From positions 417,952-481,951 of the forward strand of contig NZ_JASLGT010000002.1 in assembly GCF_030150205.1 (NCBI RefSeq): 64,000 nt of DNA, written 5' to 3'. The stretch comes from Niabella sp. GTDB lineage: Bacteria; Bacteroidota; Bacteroidia; Chitinophagales; Chitinophagaceae. The translations under genes and the position numbers were made by a program. A model generated the notes under the pieces. That model was given only the letters and a program-made list of their open reading frames with translations. It searched no databases and was not told the DNA's origin. Shown here piece by piece: positions 19,191-27,088 of the stretch (position 1 is its first letter; every line of letters starts with the position of its first letter).

Positions 19191-19643
19191 ATGAAAAGTA
19201 TTGTATTGGGATTATTGGCGGTGCTGAGTTTGGCTACTGCCCGGGCGCAGGACGATCCTGCGAGCTGGAAATTTACTGCAAAAAAGATCAGTGAAAAGGT
19301 TTATGAAGTTCAGATGACAGCTACCCTCAGAAGCGGCTGGCACCTGTATTCACAAACACAACCCAAGGATGCCATCGCCTACCCCACAAAAGTAGGATTT
19401 GCCAATAATCCGTTGATCGTGCGGACCGGCAACGTAAAGGAAGTGGGGAAAATGGAAAAATTTCATGACGCCAGCACCAACTCTACTGCACATCAATATG
19501 CAAACACGGTAACGTTTATACAGAAAGTAACCTTAAAGGCCGCTGCAAAAACAGCGCTTTCAGGAACAGTAGAATACCAGACCTGTGATGATAAGCAATG
19601 CAAGCCTCCAAAGAAAATTCCTTTCAATGTTCCGTTAGGATAA
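19191..19643 (+). CDS. DsbD alpha-domain-like periplasmic protein
   Basis: A 150-residue exported protein equal to the N-terminal domain of the thiol reductase DsbD, without its membrane or thioredoxin parts. Signal peptide MKSIVLGLLAVLSLATARAQ. The core has SGWHLYSQ and the C-terminal YQTCDDKQCKPP, whose two cysteines are spaced four residues apart (CX4C); in DsbD the corresponding pair carries the disulfide passed to substrates. Stand-alone copies are common in Bacteroidota. Own promoter and terminator, so monocistronic. Confidence 0.85.
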   Translation: MKSIVLGLLAVLSLATARAQDDPASWKFTAKKISEKVYEVQMTATLRSGWHLYSQTQPKDAIAYPTKVGFANNPLIVRTGNVKEVGKMEKFHDASTNSTAHQYANTVTFIQKVTLKAAAKTALSGTVEYQTCDDKQCKPPKKIPFNVPLG

Positions 19644-19662
19644 AATGAAATCAACAATAGCA

Positions 19663-19695
19663 AAAGGCCATCTCCTGTAGGTGGCCTTTATATTT
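19663..19695 (+). terminator. Intrinsic terminator of the DsbD-like gene
   Basis: Stem AAAGGCCA / TGGCCTTT (19663-19670 and 19682-19689) with an 11-nt loop, followed by an A/T-rich tail, 20 nt after the stop codon. Confidence 0.75.
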
Positions 19696-19922
19696 GAAGC
19701 CATCTTGCAGCAAGGCTGCTATCGAAATCTAAACATACAGGCGAAGCGCAAATAAATGCGTGTGATCTGAGCTTTGTGTTTCATGAAGTCTTAGCTTCTT
19801 TTATACCCGCATTACAAACCTTTCAGTGTTTCAGCGCTTCTTTGGCCATCTCAGCAAGAAAAAACGCGAAGGCTTGCTGTAGATCTTCCTCACTGCATTT
19901 ATTAGAGGCCAGAAGCAGGCGG

Positions 19923-20495
19923 TTACTCTTTTTCAGTGCTGCCCCAGCGATAGGAGGGGATGTTAAAACCCGCGAGGTCCAGTACCCGGTCTACCACGGT
20001 ATCGGCTACAGCCTCAATGGTTGGAGGCTTGCTGTAAAAGGAAGGAGTTGCCGGGCAAACAATGCCACCTGCAAGGGTAAGAAACTCCATATTCTTTATA
20101 TGTACCAGGCTATAGGGCGTTTCACGCACCACGCAGATCAGTTTGCGCCGTTCCTTCAGCACCACATCGGCCGCCCGGGTAATCAGGTCATTGGAAATTC
20201 CGGTGGCGATGCGGCCCAGTACGCCCATAGAACAGGGCACAATGATCATGGTATCGAACCGGCCACTGCCGGATGCAAAGGGCGCATTAAAGTCGGTTGT
20301 AGCGTAATAAGAAAAGGACGATTCCGGGGTAAAAGCAGTACCCGTTTCTACCTGCCATACTTCTTTGGCATTGTTGGTAACCACCACCCCGATTTCATCC
20401 CATTGCTCCCGTATCTGTAAAAACTTAGACAGCAGTCTGGAAGGATAAATGGAACCACTGGCACCGGTAATGGCTACTACAACTTTTCTTTTCAT
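19923..20495 (-). CDS. ubiX: UbiX-family flavin prenyltransferase
   Basis: A 190-residue enzyme that prenylates FMN to give the cofactor of UbiD-type decarboxylases. The FMN-binding start VVVAITGASGSIYPSRLL, the PCSMGVLGRIATGIS loop and RRKLICVVRETPYS are all present. No ubiD lies in the window. The gene is leftward and its 5' region faces an sRNA candidate at about 20580-20692. A 37-codon open frame with no ATG overlaps the 3' end and continues to about 19808. Confidence 0.92.
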   Translation of the reverse strand: MKRKVVVAITGASGSIYPSRLLSKFLQIREQWDEIGVVVTNNAKEVWQVETGTAFTPESSFSYYATTDFNAPFASGSGRFDTMIIVPCSMGVLGRIATGISNDLITRAADVVLKERRKLICVVRETPYSLVHIKNMEFLTLAGGIVCPATPSFYSKPPTIEAVADTVVDRVLDLAGFNIPSYRWGSTEKE

Positions 20496-20579
20496 TGATT
20501 TTTAGCTTATTAGGGGTTTGGCAGGAAATAAATTGATAATAAAATGTGAAAATTTCCCACACTTCAAAATATTACTTTT

Positions 20580-20692
20580 GAAATATAGGAAATTGTTTAT
20601 AAATTTGAGATTGAATTTTCATAGGATAAGGTTTAATGGTTAATGGTTTTTGATGAAGGTCCCCAACGTGTAACAGTGTTGGGGATTTTTTT
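20580..20692 (+). ncRNA. Candidate small RNA with its own promoter and terminator
   Basis: An orphan transcription unit in the ubiX/ybjQ gap. A TACTTTTG -7 element at about 20572-20579 is followed ~85 nt later by a strong intrinsic terminator: CCCCAAC (20661-20667), a 10-nt loop, GTTGGGG (20678-20684), then A and a run of nine T. No ORF of useful length lies between, so the product would be a ~110-nt RNA. No -33 TTG was seen and no known RNA family was recognised. The stretch 20693-20892 holds nothing further I can name. Confidence 0.5.
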
Positions 20693-20892
20693 TTACCCCT
20701 TGTTTATTATTCAATCGGAAATTAGACGCTGGAAGAGATGCCCTGGTTGCCTGGAAATCAATATTTTTTATCGGGTAAAAACGATTGTTTGTTCACGAAG
20801 TGTTTTCCCTGGATGCCGGGGCTGCCGGAACGGATGGATTCCCCCTGTCTGTTCTCCGGGGCTATTGCCAGCAGCCGGAAAACCCGCTGGTA

Positions 20893-21231
20893 TCAGATCC
20901 CCTCAATTTTAACTGCAGTTCCGCTGGCAGCTACCATCAGCATGCTTTGTCCAACCGTTTCATAATCCAGGTCCACACCAATAACGCCGTTCGCACCCAG
21001 TCGTAACGCATGTTCCTGCATTTCACGGATGGCCGTTTCTTTCGCCTCCCGCAATACCGCTTCATACGAGCCCGAACGGCCACCCACGATATCACGGATG
21101 CCGGCAAAAAAATCCCGTACGATATTGGCACCGATAACCGTTTCACCGGATACGATTCCACAATATTCTACAATTTCAGCACCCTTCAGGTGGATGGTTG
21201 CCGTGGTGGAAAGGATAAATTTTGCGTTCAT
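20893..21231 (-). CDS. YbjQ family (UPF0145) protein
   Basis: A 112-residue cytosolic protein of the YbjQ/UPF0145 family, which forms pentamers and has a proposed but unproven metal-binding role. Signature features: EYCGIVSGETVIGANIVRDF, the GGRSGSYEAVL loop and GANGVIGVDLDYETVG. The length is normal. Divergent from the lipoprotein gene at 21272, with a 40-nt gap. Confidence 0.88.
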   Translation of the reverse strand: MNAKFILSTTATIHLKGAEIVEYCGIVSGETVIGANIVRDFFAGIRDIVGGRSGSYEAVLREAKETAIREMQEHALRLGANGVIGVDLDYETVGQSMLMVAASGTAVKIEGI

Positions 21232-21271
21232 GGTAGATTTGATATTTTTGTAAACCTACAAAATTTTACGA

Positions 21272-21775
21272 ATGATGCTAAACACACACCGCTATATCCC
21301 CTTCTTCTTATGGTGTCTTTGCGCCTGCGGCTCTTCGGGCGATTCTAAACAGGTGCCACAAGACAGTGCCGCAGCAACGCATACCCCGCTGCCGGATACC
21401 CTAACGCATGGCCACATTGAAGATTCCCTGGCCGCTAACAACCCGGAACCAGCAGATTCCATTATTGTGCTGGAGGCCACAGAAGGCAAGGCAACATTAC
21501 ATGCAGACATCCGGAAAGATTATCAGCAAATACATGTAAAAATTCCGGTAGCCGGTACCCGGCAGCTGGCCGTGCAGCTGGAGCCGGAAGGGCGTGAGCG
21601 GAACGTTCGCATCAGTCAGATCGAAATGCCCGACGGAAAAACCGATGGCCCCTTTGGCCGTACCATGCAATATAAGACCGGCAAAAAAGGAATGTATACA
21701 CTGATCATTGCGCGCAGCAATATGGCCGATGGAATTGTTAAAGGGCCTGTATCCATCCATATTCAAAAAAACTAG
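21272..21775 (+). CDS. Lipoprotein of unknown function
   Basis: A 167-residue predicted lipoprotein. The signal peptide ends in a lipobox-like CLCAC|GSS, so the mature chain would start at Cys19. The tail has a Ser/Pro/Asp-rich linker (about 20-70) and then a small beta-rich domain without known motifs (about 75-165). A TATTTTTG -7 element at 21243-21250 precedes it. No homologous family recognised; function unknown. Confidence 0.7.
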   Translation: MMLNTHRYIPFFLWCLCACGSSGDSKQVPQDSAAATHTPLPDTLTHGHIEDSLAANNPEPADSIIVLEATEGKATLHADIRKDYQQIHVKIPVAGTRQLAVQLEPEGRERNVRISQIEMPDGKTDGPFGRTMQYKTGKKGMYTLIIARSNMADGIVKGPVSIHIQKN

Positions 21776-22589
21776 CCGCTTTTAAAGCGCGGACCTCTTC
21801 AAAGCCCTCCACTTGTTATGCCCGGTTTTCAATTTTCATAGCGGCATCCATGGAGCAATAACAGGATCTGCATTTATTAGGGTATCAAGATAATAAAAAC
21901 ACTTTAGTATAGGCCCCTTACAATTGGTAGCTTCCTCCAGGCTTATCAAATAAAAGTAAGTGGACAAAAGCCCGCTGTCAATGACCGGTGTATCATTATT
22001 AAAAAATGAATCGCACAAGCTCCGGTTTATCCGGTTATACAGCCCACTTTTTTTTAAAATCTGATACAATCATTCCGCTCCTTACAGAAGTTGAATATAT
22101 GACGCTGAAACATTTCTTTAAACGATCTGTTTTGCTGTTTTCTTAAATGCCTGTTATAACGCGTGATTTATTTAAACGGGCCGGCTGCGCTCAAACAACA
22201 CCAAGAATGGTTCAAAACGAATCGGCGTACACCAACCTTAAAATGAATCGGTGGTTTTTATCTGCTCTTTTTTACCCCTGGTTTGTCCTTCTGAAAAATG
22301 AATCTAACGAGTAAAAAAGGGTGTTCAACGAATTTACATAATACGATCTTCTGTATGTAAGTAAATTTGCATAGAAGATCTGTTGGACAACACTGGTGTA
22401 CACGTGTTGTATAACGGAAAACCAGGCAGGGCGCGGGCTCCGTCTTATTTGGAAAACTGGTTGATGCGCTAACTGTTATTCCTTTAAGTGACCGGAGTTG
22501 TGTTTATTGAGCATGTGTGTAACATGCGTAAATGTAATTGCATTTCCGTTTTTATAAATATGCTGGGTGTTGTATATGTAATCGTTTTG
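21776..22589. other. Gap before the leader of paralog 1
   Basis: A leftward frame at 21836-22069 (TTG start, 77 codons) has protein-like composition but no known match and may be a decayed remnant. From about 22400 rightward the sequence resembles the gap at about 23875-24075 (shared GTGTTGTAT(A/G)ACGGAA and GACGCGGGTTTCGTCC-like words), so the duplication behind paralogs 1 and 2 includes this upstream DNA. Confidence 0.4.
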
Positions 22590-22892
22590 CATATGCCTGA
22601 TCCGCTATTGCCTGACCGCTTCGTATCTATTCCCTCCAAATCAATTGACAACATCCGTTGCGGATGTTACCGCCAACCCTTGAAAGCAAACAATATTGGT
22701 TTATGTGCTGTGACTTGTTCTATTGACTTCATTACCTGGTTGTGATAGATGTGCACCCGTACTGTGAACCCCACTCAAAACTATTGCGATACATTGATTC
22801 GTATCCTGCATTTTTTTGAATACCGTACCCTCTTTACCAGCTGTCATTTTGGTAACTGATTTTTTATTTCTTAATTCTTAAAACTGCACACA
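22582..22892 (+). promoter_or_regulatory. Structured ~300-nt leader of paralog 1
   Basis: Three hairpins lie between a weak -7 element (TCGTTTTG, 22582-22589) and the start codon. Hairpin A is AACATCCG-TTG-CGGATGTT (22650-22668), B is AAAC...GTTT (22688-22702) and C is TTACCA...TGGTAA (22834-22855). Shared unpaired words are CCCTCCAAA before A, CTCAAAACTAT (22774-22784), and TAAAACTGCACA just before the ATG. The same order occurs in the leaders of paralogs 2 and 3. Confidence 0.65.
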
Positions 22893-23699
22893 ATGAACAA
22901 ACGTTTTTTACTCTCTATTATCGGCGCATTTATCGTCTTTATAGGCACGGCGCAAAACTGTCTTCAATTAACCAGCGCTAAGTTTTCAAACCCCAGTAAT
23001 GATGGTCAAACCTGGCAGCTGGATCTGGCTTATAATGCCAGTGGTAACAAAACACTTGAAGTCTACGTCTATTGTAATAATGTGCTCATTTTCCAGGACT
23101 GTTTTCAAAGTAATGGCAATGGCACAAAACAATATACCGGCCTCATGTGCGCAACCGGGTTATCTGCGATGAAAGCGGTATTTATACCCCGTACCGGTTC
23201 CTGCGGATCGGCACAATGCGGCAACTCTTCAGTGGTGATAGGCGGTGGACCGCTGCCCGTTACTTTCGAAAGTATAACGGCTGTAAAAAAGAACAACCAG
23301 ATCCAGATCAACTGGACTACTGCTTCGGAAAACAACAGCAAAGAATATGTGGTGGAAGGCTCCTCTGATAATGTGAACTGGACAGCTATTGGTAAGGTGG
23401 ATTCAAAAGCGGTGAATGGTATTTCTTCAGAGCCGTTGGATTACAGCCTGACGATCGGGTTACCGGTTTCTGTGGCTGCACTGGGATTGGGTGGTTTATT
23501 CATGCTTACCCTGGTAAGATCGCGGTGGGCAAGAGTACTGGCCTTGCTGGTGATTGTAGTGGCGGCTGTTTCCTGTTTGAAAGATGGTAAATCAGTAGAT
23601 GTGGAGAAAGGATCTGTTGGCTATATCCGCATTGCACAGTATGATAAAGATTCTAATATTCCTGCGTATTCAAAAGTAATTACGGTAGTTAATGACTAA
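22893..23699 (+). CDS. Secreted protein with Fn3-like domain split by a membrane hairpin, paralog 1
   Basis: 268 residues, function unknown. Layout: signal peptide (about 1-21, ends GTAQN); Cys-containing variable domain (about 22-125); start of a fibronectin-III-like module of the kind common in Bacteroidota secreted proteins (LPVTFESITAVKKNNQIQIN, WTTASENNS), to about 188; hydrophobic helix 1 (about 190-208); Arg-rich loop RSRWAR (209-214); hydrophobic stretch VLALLVIVVAAVS ending at Cys228; 40 further residues with YIRIAQYDKDSN...YSKVITVV, which are the missing last strands of the module. The loop, helix and Cys look like a type II signal peptide inside the protein. First of three tandem paralogs; leader and terminator of its own. 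Confidence 0.8.
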   Translation: MNKRFLLSIIGAFIVFIGTAQNCLQLTSAKFSNPSNDGQTWQLDLAYNASGNKTLEVYVYCNNVLIFQDCFQSNGNGTKQYTGLMCATGLSAMKAVFIPRTGSCGSAQCGNSSVVIGGGPLPVTFESITAVKKNNQIQINWTTASENNSKEYVVEGSSDNVNWTAIGKVDSKAVNGISSEPLDYSLTIGLPVSVAALGLGGLFMLTLVRSRWARVLALLVIVVAAVSCLKDGKSVDVEKGSVGYIRIAQYDKDSNIPAYSKVITVVND

Positions 23700-23722
23700 G
23701 GTGCAGTAAAAGTCAGGATGAC

Positions 23723-23751
23723 CGGGCTGTCTGAAAAGGCAGCCCTTTTTA
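23723..23751 (+). terminator. Intrinsic terminator of paralog 1
   Basis: Stem GGGCTG / CAGCCC (23724-23729 and 23740-23745) with a purine-rich loop, followed by five or more T, 25 nt after the stop codon. Confidence 0.85.
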
Positions 23752-24067
23752 TTTTGATTTCATCCATCCTGGAAATGGATCTGCCGATAAAAAAAGGGTA
23801 TCCGGCGAAATTTGTATGTTTTATATATTATATATAAGTATGTTTGAATGAAATAGCTGCTGTAAGGTTCGTATGCAGGTGTTGTATGACGGAAGGTCAG
23901 ACAGGACGCGGGTTTCGTCCTGATGAGAATGCCGTAATTTACTAACTGTGGTTTCTTCAAAATGACCAACGCTGTGTTACCTGAATATGCATCCAATCTA
24001 TAACGGTATCCGTACCGGTGTTATGGCATCACCATTTTCAGGGATTTTCCGGGTACGGTATATGTGA

Positions 24068-24360
24068 TAATTTTGTATTCATAAGCTTACCTCTACGGGC
24101 TAATCGTTCGTACCTATTCCCTCCAAATCAATTGACAACATCCGTTGCGGATGTTACCGCCGACCTTGAAAGCAAACCGTATGGTTATACGTGCTGTGAC
24201 TTCGTGTATCTGACATGTGCATGAATGCCGTTAACCCCGCTCAAAACTATTGCGATACACCAACTGCGTATCCTGCATTTTTTTGAATACCCGTACCCCT
24301 CTTTACCAGATGTCATTTGGTAACTGATTTTTTATTTCTTAATTCTTAAAACTGCACACA
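24068..24360 (+). promoter_or_regulatory. Structured ~285-nt leader of paralog 2
   Basis: A TAATTTTG -7 element (24068-24075) is followed by hairpin A AACATCCG-TTG-CGGATGTT (24137-24155), hairpin B AACC-GTAT-GGTT (24175-24186) and hairpin C TTACCA...TGGTAA (24303-24323). It is close to leader 1 in sequence. The gap left of it (23752-24067) holds an AT-rich TATATATTATATATA stretch near 23823 and the duplicated upstream DNA. Confidence 0.65.
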
Positions 24361-25179
24361 ATGAACAAACATTTATTCCTCTTCATTATCGGCGCATTTA
24401 TGGTCTTTACAGGCGCAGCGCAAAATTGTCTTAAATTAACCAATGCCAAGTTTGTAAACCTCGATCCCGGGAGTGGTCTCAGCAGTACTTCCTGGGAGCT
24501 GGATCTGGACTATACTACCAGTGGTAATAAAACGCTGGAGCTAACCGTGTATTGCGGCAATACAGTGATTCTTACCGACTGTTTCCAGGTATCCGGCACT
24601 GGTACCAAGACGTATACCCTAGCCACCTGTGCTACGGGCTTGAATACCTTAAAGGCTGTATTTATACCCCGTACCGGTTCCTGCGGTTCCGCACAATGCG
24701 GCAATTCATCCGTAGTAATCGGTGGTGGCCCGCTGCCCGTTACGTTCGAAAGCATCACTGCTTTAAAAAAGAACAACCAGCTGCAGGTGAACTTTACCAC
24801 AGCTTCGGAAAACAACAGCAAAGAATATGTGGTAGAAGGCTCCTCTGACAATGTGAGCTGGACGGCTATTGGCAAGGTAGATTCAAAAGCCGTGAATGGT
24901 ATTTCTTCAGAGCCCCTGGATTACAGCCTGACGATCGGGTTACCGGTTTCTATGGCTGCACTGGGACTGGGTGGTTTATTCATGCTTACGCTTGTAAGAT
25001 CGCGGTGGGCAAGAGTACTGGCCTTGCTGGTAATTGTAGTGGCGGCTGTTTCCTGTTTGAAAGATGGTAAATCAGTAGATGTGGAGAAAGGATCTGTTGG
25101 CTATATCCGTATCGCGCAATATGATAAGGACTCCAATATCCCTGCTTACTCAAAAGTAATAACGGTAGTTAATGATTAA
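24361..25179 (+). CDS. Secreted protein with Fn3-like domain split by a membrane hairpin, paralog 2
   Basis: 272 residues, function unknown, same layout as its left neighbour: signal peptide ending GAAQN, Cys-rich variable domain, split fibronectin-III-like module, hydrophobic helix, RSRWAR loop, VLALLVIVVAAVS and Cys232, then 40 residues to the end. From about residue 155 to the end it differs from paralog 1 at only two positions (Asn to Ser, Val to Met), while the N-terminal ~110 residues are clearly diverged. That contrast points to recent gene conversion or strong constraint on the C-terminal half. Confidence 0.8.
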   Translation: MNKHLFLFIIGAFMVFTGAAQNCLKLTNAKFVNLDPGSGLSSTSWELDLDYTTSGNKTLELTVYCGNTVILTDCFQVSGTGTKTYTLATCATGLNTLKAVFIPRTGSCGSAQCGNSSVVIGGGPLPVTFESITALKKNNQLQVNFTTASENNSKEYVVEGSSDNVSWTAIGKVDSKAVNGISSEPLDYSLTIGLPVSMAALGLGGLFMLTLVRSRWARVLALLVIVVAAVSCLKDGKSVDVEKGSVGYIRIAQYDKDSNIPAYSKVITVVND

Positions 25180-25204
25180 GGTGCAGTAAAACCAGGATGA
25201 CAGG

Positions 25205-25232
25205 GGGGCTGTCTGCAAGGGCAGCCCTTTAT
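25205..25232 (+). terminator. Intrinsic terminator of paralog 2
   Basis: Stem GGGCTG / CAGCCC (25206-25211 and 25222-25227), the same design as after paralog 1, with a short T-run. Confidence 0.75.
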
Positions 25233-25322
25233 GAAGTGGTGACTGCGTCGCAGACCTGCACGGATATCCTGTACATAAAACTGCAATTTATTAGCCGTAA
25301 ATGTAAACCGAATACCGGCGAT

Positions 25323-25356
25323 GAGCTGCTTCTTAAAGAGAAGCAGCTTTTTTTTT
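25323..25356 (+). terminator. Second, stronger terminator
   Basis: Perfect 10-bp stem AGCTGCTTCT / AGAAGCAGCT (25324-25333 and 25339-25348) followed by nine T. It lies 90 nt after the first terminator; either a back-up or the end of a short separate transcript. No promoter recognised in between. Confidence 0.8.
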
Positions 25357-25414
25357 GGTATGCTTACGGGGAAACCACAAATGTGCTGTTCCGAAAAATA
25401 CCCCATTAGCGGTA

Positions 25415-25445
25415 TTGACGGAGGCTTGTTGTTGCTGTACTTTTG
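25415..25445 (+). promoter_or_regulatory. Promoter of paralog 3
   Basis: TTG (25415-25417), a 20-nt spacer and TACTTTTG (25438-25445): a full match to the Bacteroidota TTG/TAnnTTTG arrangement. It places the transcript start near 25450. Confidence 0.75.
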
Positions 25446-25745
25446 CCGGCATCGGTACTCTAGAAAACAAAGCAACTGATATACCCTCCAAACTAACCGA
25501 TAGTGATCCGCTGCGGATCATGTGCTCCCTCTGAAGAATCCAACATATTGGATATACAAAACAATACATTCGGCAAAGGCCCTTTGAAGAATGATTCTAT
25601 GATATGATCCTCTGATACTGCCACTCAAAACTATCGCTGAGCCCCCTTCGTGTGCCGGATCTTTTTGAATATTAATGCCCCTCTTTACCAGCTGTCATTC
25701 ACTGGTACTGATTCTATTATTTTAATTTCTAAAACTGCACAAAAA
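25446..25745 (+). promoter_or_regulatory. Structured ~300-nt leader of paralog 3
   Basis: Diverged in sequence from leaders 1 and 2 but with the same hairpin order: A is TGATCCG-CTG-CGGATCA (25504-25520), B is ATCCAA-CATA-TTGGAT (25538-25553), C is TACCAG...CTGGTA (25686-25707). Hairpins A and C carry paired changes relative to the other two leaders. ACCCTCCAAA, CCACTCAAAACTAT, CTCTTTACCAGCTGTCATT and TAAAACTGCACA are kept. Confidence 0.7.
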
Positions 25746-26963
25746 ATGAAATCTTGGCTTTTAAAGAGAGCGGGTATCCGGTCTGCTCTTGTTGGTTCTT
25801 TATCCTTATTGCTGGCAACGGCATCGGCACAAACAACGTATTCAACCCCCGGTAACTCCAGTTTTACTCCATCCTCAAGTGGTTTATATAAAATACAGGT
25901 TTGGGGCGCCGGTGGACAAGGGGGAGATGGCGCAAATAGCAGCGGCGGCGGCGGCGGCGGCGCTTATTCCGAAGTGACTATTGCACTGGCCAAAAATGGG
26001 GTTTGTAACCTGGTAGTAGGTGGAGGCGGTAATACTGCTAATTCAACAGGAGGCAATTCTTCTTTTACCGTACCTGCTCGAGCACCCTATTCCAGCTTTA
26101 CGGTTACGGCGAATGGAGGTAGTTCCACTACGACCCTCACCGGTGCTGCTGGTGGAGTTGCCCAGGCAAGTACCAGCACCTGGAGCACAAATAGTGGAAC
26201 AGGGATCAAAAATTTCGCAGGTGGTAACGGAGCCAATGGCACCAACAATACCGGCGGCGGTGGCGGCGGCGCGGCAGATGCCAACGGAGCCGGGGAAAAC
26301 GGAACTGGTACAACAGGCGGCCCTACAAAAGGTGCCGGTGGCGGTAACGGCGGCGATGGTGCAATTAGCGGCAACAGTAACGGCGTTAATGGCAATGCGC
26401 CCGGTGGTGGTGGCGGTGGCCGCAGAAATAACACCAACTCTACTGCTGGCAACGGCGGTAACGGACGTATAGTGATCACATTAATGCAATCACTGCCGGT
26501 ACAGTTCGAAGCTGTGGCGGCTACTGTAAACGGCAATGATGTAACCGTAAACTTTACCACCCTGGAAGAAATCAATAACGATCATTTTAATATACAGGCT
26601 TCAGAGAATGGTACCGATTTCGAAACCATCGCTACTGTAAAATCCAGGCATGCAGGTACGGTGTTTACGGGTGCTACCAATTATGCGGTGCGCATCGATA
26701 AAAACGGCAATACCGCATTACTGGGCCTTTCTGCACTGGCTGTGGCTGCCCTGGCGTTGGGTGGGGCCCGCAGAAACCGGAAACTATTCATGTCTGCAGT
26801 ATTGGGTTATGTGCTGATTGGAATGGTTGCCATTTCCTGCAATAAAAGCGGCACCGCGGTGGATACGGAAGCAGGTAACCGAAAAGCATTTATACGTATT
26901 GAACAGGTAGATGCAGATGGACACAACAGCTATTCTAAAATTATAGCGGTTGTTAAAAACTAA
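25746..26963 (+). CDS. Glycine-rich secreted protein with the same split Fn3-like/membrane hairpin, paralog 3
   Basis: 405 residues. Signal peptide (MKSWLLKRAGIRSALVG..., ends ASAQ), then a glycine-rich domain (about 30-245, runs such as GGQGGDGANSSGGGGGG), then the split fibronectin-III-like module (LPVQFEAVAATVNGNDVTVN to NYAVRI), helix 1 (about 326-341), loop ARRNRK, helix 2 ending in GMVAISC with Cys365, and 40 more residues with FIRIEQVDADG..YSKIIAVV. Distance from Cys to the C-terminus (41 residues counting Cys) equals that of both other paralogs. The start ATG at 25746 is favoured over an in-frame 25650 extension that lies inside the structured leader. Confidence 0.8.
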   Translation: MKSWLLKRAGIRSALVGSLSLLLATASAQTTYSTPGNSSFTPSSSGLYKIQVWGAGGQGGDGANSSGGGGGGAYSEVTIALAKNGVCNLVVGGGGNTANSTGGNSSFTVPARAPYSSFTVTANGGSSTTTLTGAAGGVAQASTSTWSTNSGTGIKNFAGGNGANGTNNTGGGGGGAADANGAGENGTGTTGGPTKGAGGGNGGDGAISGNSNGVNGNAPGGGGGGRRNNTNSTAGNGGNGRIVITLMQSLPVQFEAVAATVNGNDVTVNFTTLEEINNDHFNIQASENGTDFETIATVKSRHAGTVFTGATNYAVRIDKNGNTALLGLSALAVAALALGGARRNRKLFMSAVLGYVLIGMVAISCNKSGTAVDTEAGNRKAFIRIEQVDADGHNSYSKIIAVVKN

Positions 26964-26986
26964 TACAATCCTGCGCTATGCTTTTG

Positions 26987-27016
26987 ATGCGCTCACAATT
27001 TTGTGGGCGCATTTTT
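26987..27016 (+). terminator. Intrinsic terminator of paralog 3
   Basis: Stem TGCGCTCAC / GTGGGCGCA with an AATTTT loop (26988-27011), then five T. It lies 24 nt past the stop codon. Confidence 0.85.
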
Positions 27017-27088
27017 ATTTTAAAGGGGAATGGATCTTATAAATCTCTGTCACGATTATTCATGACAAGATGCATTTTATTTGTAATG

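Noticed and set aside
20643..20912. Protein-coding frame in the ubiX/ybjQ gap
   Set aside because: It runs through a strong terminator hairpin and T9 tract and has no protein-like features.
22893..26963. Type IX secretion C-terminal sorting domain in the three paralogs
   Set aside because: The C-terminus has the last strands of the Fn3-like module only and no typical sorting domain after it; a membrane hairpin interrupts the module instead.
22893..26963. LPXTG or PEP-CTERM style sorting signal
   Set aside because: Such signals end the protein soon after the basic cluster; here a second helix, a Cys and 40 more residues follow.
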